This document shows positions 57,019 to 64,000 of a stretch of 64,000 nt of DNA, one piece after another. Source of the stretch: Elymus sibiricus (taxonomy: Eukaryota > Streptophyta > Magnoliopsida > Poales > Poaceae); contig CM077676.1 in assembly GCA_039707655.1 (NCBI GenBank), positions 186,740,936 to 186,804,935 of the forward strand, written 5' to 3'. The stretch's first letter is position 1. Each line of letters opens with the position of its first letter. A model generated the notes under the pieces. It saw only the letters and a program-made list of their open reading frames with translations, searched no databases and was not told the origin of the DNA. Made by a program: the position numbers and the translations under genes.

Positions 57019-60000
57019 GACCGGTGTCTTCCCTATTCTCCTTTTACTGCTCCTCGCCTTCTTCTCTTCTGCGACGCCGCCGTGCCCGTTCGAGCTCATC
57101 GCCGCCGAAGCCAGCACCTCGTCGCGTCTCCTCCTCATCGCCGGAGTTCATCTATTCTTACTCGGCCGCGCCGCCACGCTTCGTCGTCTACAAAACTTCT
57201 TCCAACTAGATCTGTAAGTGCTTTTCCGCCATTGTCGCGGCCCCTTTGCTGTTCTTCCCAGTTCCTCTTCTTGAACCGTTCACAGATCTGTTGAATCACT
57301 ATGAGAATATGCCTTGTAGTTCACAGAATCAATCCGCAGTCCTTCTTATGTGACGTAGATCTTCTGTACTGCTTTAGACAGATCCCCCATTGCGGTTTAT
57401 ATCTTACCTCGAAGAACATACCTAGGTTTTTTTTCTTTTCGTTTTATCCATTTTTTAGATCCGTAGGATTTTCTCACCCAATTGAAACTTGTTTGCTGAT
57501 TCGTAGTCCATGCCATGTTCAACACTTGTAAAAACTCGCACTGCATATTTTCTGGCTTATCTCCATCAAGAATCTTGACCCGGAATTTATTTGCATCCCT
57601 TCTCGAGACCCGGCCAAATATCTCAATTGCTGGCTCGTATGTATCGTTTATATTAAATCAAAAAGCTCATGTTTTGCCGGCTTATGACATCTTCTCTTTT
57701 TCACAACAGCTGAAACAATGCCTCCCAAGCCCAAGATTGTCAACTGGGCCAAGTCCAGCATGTCTGAGCTCAGTCTGCAAGCCCTGGTAGATTCCGGGCT
57801 GCTGCCGGCTAAAGAGACAATTTCATGGTGAGCTCCTGAAGAAGGAATTCACCCCCAACCCGACCAGAATGAGATCGTCATATTTGTTGATCATGTTTCA
57901 AGGGGCTTTCGTCCTCCAGGCTCTAAATTTTTCCGAGACGTGCTGCATTTCTTCAATATCAGGCCTCAAGACTTGGCCCCCAATTCCATCTTCAACTTGT
58001 GCCAGTTCCAAGTATTCTGTGAAGTGTATCTACAACTTGAGCCATCCATTAGCTTGTTCCGGGAATTCTTCTACTTAAACCGCCAAACAAAGCACAAGGA
58101 TGGTCCGAGTATTGAACTTGGTGGAATTTCTATCCAACGAAGGAAAAACATAGTCTTCCCCAACGCCAAGTCGGCCAGCCACCCCAAAGGGTGGCATAGA
58201 ACCTGGTTCTACTATAAAGACACATCCCCCGAAGGACAAAATCCACTCCCGGGTTACAGGTCAAGCCGGCTTGCCGTCAATACAGCCTTCCCAGGTCTTG
58301 CTTCCAAGGAAGAGAGAGAGAACCTGGAGCCCTGTATCCAAAGATGAATGCATTGATTGCTCGTGGCCTCACCAGCGTCGATCTGACCCGGACTTGGGTC
58401 GAGTGGCGAATTCATCCACTCAGCTCTAGGACCCGGCTCATGCACACCTACACCAGCCGTCATGAAGACCCACTTCGATTTAGCCGGGTTAATCTCAAGG
58501 AGAAGGACGTCATAAAGTTTGCCAAGAAGCTTCTTGGCGAAACAAAGGACAACATTAAGCTCGTGGGGCTCGCCCCATTCTACGCCAACAACCCGGCTCC
58601 TGAGGTAAGCCGTCTCTGCCATCTTGCACCTTGCCACTACTATTTTATCCTTGTCATAATTTCATCAATCCATCTTATTTACAGGAGAACGCTGACTGGT
58701 GGCGGGTTGAAGTTCAAGATCCTACCCCTCCTCGAGAGGACGACGAAGAAGACCCGGAGGATGATGATGACAATGAGGTAGAACTTAACTCTCTTGGCCG
58801 CCTTTTTAATCAAATTGCTGATGCTAACTCCTCACAGGAAGAAGCTGAAATTAGCCACACCGCCGAGCCAGAGGTAACTTTGATCTCCTCAGACTCTGAC
58901 TCCCCAACACCTGTTCGAAAGAAAACCCGGGCTGTAGCCCGCAAAGTCCAAAGAAAACCCCAGGTTACCATCCATAAAGTCCCTTTTTCACATCAAGATG
59001 CTCACTTGGATCCCCAATTTCTTTTGAAGAAAACACACACGCCGGAACATCCAAAAGGAAGACCCGGAGTAGTGAAGGAGAGCTGAGTGGCAGGCTACCA
59101 TATGAGCCGCCAGCACGTAAAGCGCGGACAGAGGTGCCTATTAGTCCAACCCCCTCTTTTCCTCTAGCTGGCCGTTTCAAAGAGTCCTTACATTTGAATG
59201 ACTTGGCATATCAGACGTCCCCCTCTTCGGACAAGTCAAGCGCTACTCAGGCACCGGCTTTCAACATTAACCCGGGGTAAGCACGTTGATTATTCCTGTA
59301 TCGCCCAACGGTTTCTTGCTTTTTATCTTTTAACTGAATAACTCTTTGTTCCTCACACAGCGCTAAGGCCATTAAGAAGAAAGCCACCGCCGGGTCATCC
59401 GACCCGGTCATTCCAACAGGTCCTTCCCAGCAGGAGACAGCGGCTACCCTGGACATCCAGGACGAGCCGGCATGTCAGAGCAGCCCGCCGCCCCAAGACA
59501 CTGCAAGCCAGGCTCGCGCTTCCTCTCCTGTTGCTCAGGAGAGAGAAAATTTAACTGAGGAGCAGCCCGAAGAGCAGCCCGCGGCATCGGCACAAGATGA
59601 AGTAGTGGTGACCAGTGAACGGCAAACTGCTCCACCGGAAACCTCTACTGCTCTAACCAAGATTCCTGCCAGGGCTGAGCCGCCCTTGAAGAACAAGGGG
59701 AAGGTGGCTCTTGACTTCTCTGCCTTTGAAGATCAAGACGCCAATACCCTGCACCAAGCTGTGCTGACCCGGCTGTCTGAAAGCCGGGACACAGAAATTG
59801 CCATGATATCTTCATTGAAGCGGAAATATGAGGTAATTTGTGCCCTCTGTGATGAGACATATATATATATATATGTAGCCCCCAAGGGCCGGGTCATTAT
59901 CAGATGATGACCCGGGACTTCAAAACTTTATCTTGCATGCATCACCACAATCGGTGACCCCCAAAGGCCGGCTCGTCATACTATGATGGGCGGGTCTTCA

Positions 60001-61168
60001 TATCTAGTAAGATAGATCAAATTATGCATTAGCCCCCAAGTGCCATGTGGAATGCCTGCATCTTCATGGGACTTGTTGTTTTTTTGTTGAAGAGCTGAAA
60101 ACATGTAGCCCCCATGTGCCGAGTCCACCGGAAGGGTGGCTCGGGACATGCTTATATGATGTATAACTGGAACTGCCTTGTAGGACATGCTGAATCAAGT
60201 AGAGGCGCAGGCTTCCTTCTTTCGGAAGGAAGCAAGGAAGGAGAAAAAACTGCGCAAAGAAGCTGAAAAAACAGCTGCAGAAGCCAACAAGTCTCTGCTC
60301 CTGGTGAGGAGCACCTTGAAAGAAACTGAAGCAGAAAGAGCCGTCCTAGCCCGACGTGCTGAGGAGGCCGAGTCAAAATTGGAGCCGGTAACTCGAGAGC
60401 TAGCCACTCTAAAGGGCCAGATCACAGCCATGTGCAAGGTCATCTTTGGTAAGTAAAAAGACTACCATGAGTCAATTATACCAACTTAACATGCTAAGCC
60501 GGCTTTACTGATCGCGTGCATTTATCCTTGAAGGCCGCAAGAACCAAACCCTCGTTCAGCAACCACTGGTGAAATTGAAGGCGGTTTATACCTTTGTGGA
60601 GCAGCTGTACATAGGCGGCTCCCGGTGTGTAATGGCCGCGAAAAATACTAAGACTCCGCCACAGTTGATCGCTGACATGTTGAAGGAACTGTCAGTTGTG
60701 CCCAAGTGGTTTGAAGAATGGAAGAAGTCGGCTTGTCGCACTAGGGCTCTGACAGTACTTGCTTGTGCCAAAGCTTATGTGCTGGAACTAGATCCGGCTC
60801 AGATTGTGGGCGGGTATCTAGAGTTCAATGTAGATGACACCCCGTTTTCTAAGAAGGACTTCAGACGCTGCCTAAAGGAAACCCGAGTTGCTGCCACTGC
60901 CATTGCCGAAGAAGCGAACTTGTCCAAGTACCAAGCTGGTTATACAGAAGATAATGAGCAGATTGAGCCGCCAAACTTTCAACCGGTGGCTCTTACTCGC
61001 ACGCGTAAGCAATCTTTTGCCCCTGAAGTTGATCCTTCTTCCGCGATTTCCGCCGATGCAATGTTTGAAGCCTTGCGCTCCATTCAGTGGTCGACCGGCG
61101 AGTCCACAAGCCAGGAAAGGGCGGAGGATGATGACAATCGTGAAGAGCCGGGTCAAAGCACTCCTTGA
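57011..61168 (+). pseudogene. Spliced antisense gene of the third Tat element (six exons), with stop and frameshifts
   Basis: The gene runs opposite to pol. Exon 1 is an untranslated leader to 57213. A 496-nt intron (57214-57709) precedes the ATG at 57718. Further introns with GT...AG borders are 58605-58684, 59277-59360, 59833-60183 and 60449-60533, and all keep the frame. The N-terminal domain (VIFVDHVSRGFRPPGSKFF, FFYLNRQ, GWHRTWFYYKD) looks like the putative gypsy-type transposon family. The middle is acidic and disordered with VTLISSDSDS (58874-58903). Exon 5 encodes a coiled coil (RKEARKEKKLRKEAEKTAAE). Exon 6 encodes a helical domain (YTFVEQLYIGGSRC...). Damage: TGA at 57829-57831, a shift near 58330 and a shift near 59030. 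Function unknown. Confidence 0.68.
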
Positions 61169-62022
61169 TCATCTGGCATATACCGGCTCTTCTGGAGGAA
61201 TAACATTTAAGTCTGTAGCCCGATGGGCGACTTGTAATATCTTAGTGTCAAAAACTTGTTGCTGATGCCAGTGCCATCGCGTACTGTGGCTGCTGTTTCC
61301 TGTACAAATATTTTGTGGATGCCTTGTCATTGTGAATCCTCTTTTCAGCCTCGAGAGCCGGTTTTTGCAATAAGAGTGATTCTGCTGAAACAATAACAAT
61401 TGCATTTAACAATAGTTTTGATTGAAATCATATAGATAACTAGTAACCTTGTTACTGTTTGTAATGAATCAAGAATATCAAATTAACTAAGGTAGATGCT
61501 ATGTATGAATGTATGTATGCATGCAGAGATGAAATGAATGCAGAAAAGAGAACATGACTATAACAAGCCGGTTTTTAAAACACAACTTGAAAGACCGGCT
61601 TATAAAGCTCAAGTCTGAATTGCTTTCATGAAGCTGGCTCTTTGGCCTGCTGGTTTATCCTCGCTTTCCGAAAGCCGGCTCTCACGCGATCAATCGAGCA
61701 TTTTAACTCTGATGAATTCAGGGTCACCTTTGTGATTGACTCATCAGGCGTACGCCGGGTCGCCTTTTTGGAGTAGCATCTTGCTAACAGGCAGGTTTAA
61801 CCAACTTGTGGCATTTCGTTGGGTTAAAGGGTTTTGTATGCTAAACTCAATTGAGTTGGAAGCCCCCAAATAACCAAGATCAACAAATAAAGACTCAACA
61901 CACAACTTGAGGCGAAGCGACAAAACTCTCTTATACAGAGCTGCCGGTCTTTATTGTATTTGATCGAAAATAGGTATACACATGATAGAAGGTATGTACA
62001 AAGATGTAACCCAGTCAATGAC
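61169..62022. other. Non-coding spacer between antisense gene and pol end
   Basis: The two genes converge here. AT-rich, with no supported ORF. Confidence 0.6.
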
Positions 62023-63990
62023 TTAGGTGTAGTATGGCCGGCGATGGGCAATGTTCCAGGGCCGGCTTGTCTCCTCTTCAGAGGTTCGTGACTTATCTGC
62101 CTCACGTATGTCAACCAGGTAATATGACCCGTTGTTGAGATTCTTGCTGACCACAAAGGGCCCTTCCCAAGGTGGTGAAAGCTTATGCATTGTTGTCTGA
62201 TCTTGTATCAAACGGAGCACTAAGTCACCTTCCTGAAAAGTACGGCTTCGAACTCTACGGCTATGATAGCGACGTAGGTCCTGTTGATAAATTGCTGATC
62301 TGGACGCAGCAAGTTCGCGTTCTTCTTACAGACCATCAAGAGCATCTTGTCGAGCTTGTTCATTATCATATTCCACATAATCCGCCACTCGAGGGGAGTC
62401 ATGACGAATATCGCTGGGAAGTACAGCTTCTGCACCGTAGACCAGGAAAAACGGCGTATAGCCTGTGGACCTGTTGGGAGTAGTTCATATGCTCCAAAGC
62501 ATCGCAGGTAATTCTTCTTCCCAGCAACCCGGCGTGCGTTGCAAAGGCACCATGAGCCGGGGTTTGATACTACGCAATAGTTCCTGATTGGCTCTTTCTG
62601 CATGCCCATTGGACTGAGGATGCGCAACCGAAGCGAGATCAAGCCGGATGTGCTCTTGTTGACAGAACTGCTTCATGACTCCCATGGAAAGATTGGTTCC
62701 ATTGTCTATGATGATACTGTGCGGATAGCCAAAGCGAAATATCAACTTTTTCAGAAACTTGACGGCTGTAGCAGTGTCACAACGGCTGACTGGTTCTGCT
62801 TCTACCCACTTGGTAAATTTATCCACAGCCACCAATAGGTGTGTATGCTTGCACTTAGAACGTTTGAAGGGTCCAACCATGTCAAGCCCCCAGACTACAA
62901 AAGGCCAAGTTATCGGGATCATCCTCAACTCTTGGGCCGGCACATGAGCTTGCCGAGCATATTTCTGGCACCCATCACATTTGCGCACAATATCTTCTGC
63001 ATCGGCATGAGCTGTGAGCCAGTAAAAACTGTGCCGGAAAGCTTTTGCGACCAGTGATCTTGAGCCGGCATGGTGACCACAGTCACCAGAATGAATCTCA
63101 TTGAGAATTGCGCCGCCTTCTTCAGGTGAAACACAATGCTGAAAAACACCAGTGACGCTTCGTCGGTGCAACTCACCATTGACGATAGTCATAGACTTGG
63201 ATCGTCTGATGATCTGTTGAGCAAGGATTTCCTCTGTTGGAAGTTCTCCCCAGCCTAGATAAGCCAAGTAGGGGACTGTCCAATCAGGTATAGTGTGGAC
63301 AGCAGCCACTAGAGCCGCCTCTGGGTCAGGAATAGCCAAGTCTTCCTCTGTCGGCAACTTGACAGACGGGTTATGCAAAACATCCAGAAAAATATTGGGT
63401 AGCACCGGCTTGCGCTGAGAACCCAAGCGAGAAAGTGCATCTGCTGCCTCGTTCTGCTGGCGATCAATGTGATCGACTTGATAACCCTTGAAGTGTCCAG
63501 CAATGTTGGTGACCGCGTGCCGATGAGCCGCCATAAGGGGATCCTTGGAATCCCATGTACCAGAAACCTGTTGGGCCACCAAATCTGAGTCGCCCAAACA
63601 CCTGACCCGGCTCAGGTTCATCTCCTTGGCCATCCGAAGTCCATGAAGCAAAGCCTCATATTCTGCTGCATTGTTAGTACAGGGGAACATAAGTCTTAAA
63701 ACATAACAGAACTTATCTCCTTGTGGGGAAGTGATCACAACTCCAGCCCCCGAGCCTTCGAGCTACCTTGAGCCGTCGAAATGTATGGACCAATATGTTG
63801 TGTCAGGCTTCTCTTTGGGAGCCTGCAACTCTGTCCAATCATTAATGAAATCCACCAACGCTTGAGATTTGATTGCTGTGCGGGGCACATATGTGAGATG
63901 ATGTGGACCGAGTTCGATGGCCCATTTAGCAACCCGGCCTGTGGCCTCCCGGTTCTGGATTATGTCCCCAAGAGGTGCTGAGCTGACCAC
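62023..63990 (-). pseudogene. pol: Pol C-terminal half of the third Tat element: RNase H and integrase (partial)
   Basis: One continuous frame runs from the right side to 62023 with stops TAG 63765-63763, TGA 62487-62485 and TAA 62328-62326 and no shift. RNase H: HFDGSR before the first stop, then CTNNAAEYEALLHGL and DSDLVAQQV. This is the second, plant-type RNase H found in Tat elements. Integrase: HSGDCGHHAG..., CDGCQKYAR, and the core LDMVGPF, IIDNGTNL, NGHAERANQE. The tail reads WEGPFVVSKNLNNGSYYLVD, a GPY/F-like end. Reverse transcriptase and gag should lie beyond 64000. Catalytic residues are preserved and only the nonsense codons inactivate it. Confidence 0.85.
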
Positions 63991-64000
63991 AGTGATTGGA

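Larger units (their letters stand above)
56130..64000 (-). mobile_element. Third Tat/Retand-lineage Gypsy element (continues past right edge)
   Basis: The left end is its 3' LTR (56130-56643, minus sense). Moving right come a leader region, a plus-strand spliced antisense gene (57011-61168), a non-coding stretch and minus-strand pol (62023 onwards). This order (pol, antisense gene, 3' LTR) is the known Tat arrangement. It inserted into the 3' LTR of the preceding element after CATCT. Confidence 0.82.

Overview
The window reads as repeat-rich intergenic DNA from a large grass genome, most likely a Triticeae cereal (wheat, Aegilops, barley or rye). The evidence is stacked, nested LTR retrotransposons. 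These include a WIS/Angela/BARE-type Copia element (LTR starting TGTTGGAAATATGCCC in its own sense), an Athila-lineage element with a tRNA-Asp primer site, long-LTR Tekay-like Gypsy elements and Tat/Retand-type Gypsy elements. I see no bacterial features, no rRNA or tRNA gene and no intact conventional host gene. One spliced gene remnant is present at 49984-51208.

Layout, left to right. (a) 1-1242: 3' end of a Tat/Retand Gypsy element with the first codons of an antisense ORF. (b) 1255-38085: an LTR-like unit (X) with TGTAAC...GTTACA ends, about 2.4 kb once insertions are removed. It is split at ATCTT by a 7.55-kb (net) Athila/Sabrina-like non-autonomous element (1724-36133). The 5' LTR of that element was invaded at GCACC by a 9.7-kb Copia/SIRE-Maximus-like non-autonomous element (1998-11726, minus). 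Its interior was invaded at AGCTT by a 4.5-kb solo LTR (15249-32368), which in turn carries a 12.6-kb Tekay-like Gypsy element inserted at GGAAT (17179-29767, minus). (c) 38086-49912: remnant of a second Tat element with an antisense ORF and a plus-strand 3' LTR, invaded at GTATG by an 8.8-kb WIS/Angela-like element (40245-49029, minus). (d) 49913-51429: the only non-LTR stretch, holding the minus-strand gene remnant with four phase-0 exons. (e) 51430-56129: a small non-coding Tat-like element whose 3' LTR is cut by (f) 56130-64000, a third Tat element (minus strand, running off the right edge) with RNase H/integrase and a spliced antisense gene.

How the parts relate. Five insertions have matching 5-bp target duplications, so the order of events can be read. 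X is older than the Athila-like element; that is older than the SIRE-like element and the solo LTR; the solo LTR is older than the Tekay-like element. Almost all coding regions are broken, mostly by single in-frame stops or one-base shifts. Several elements carry accessory genes that are not gag or pol. These are a 690-codon ORF with its own TATA box, 5'-UTR intron and palindrome array inside the SIRE-like element; a 275-aa ORF ahead of gag in the Tekay-like element; a 387-aa orphan ORF in the Athila-like element; and antisense ORFs in three Tat elements. These accessory genes and their promoters are the most interesting content.
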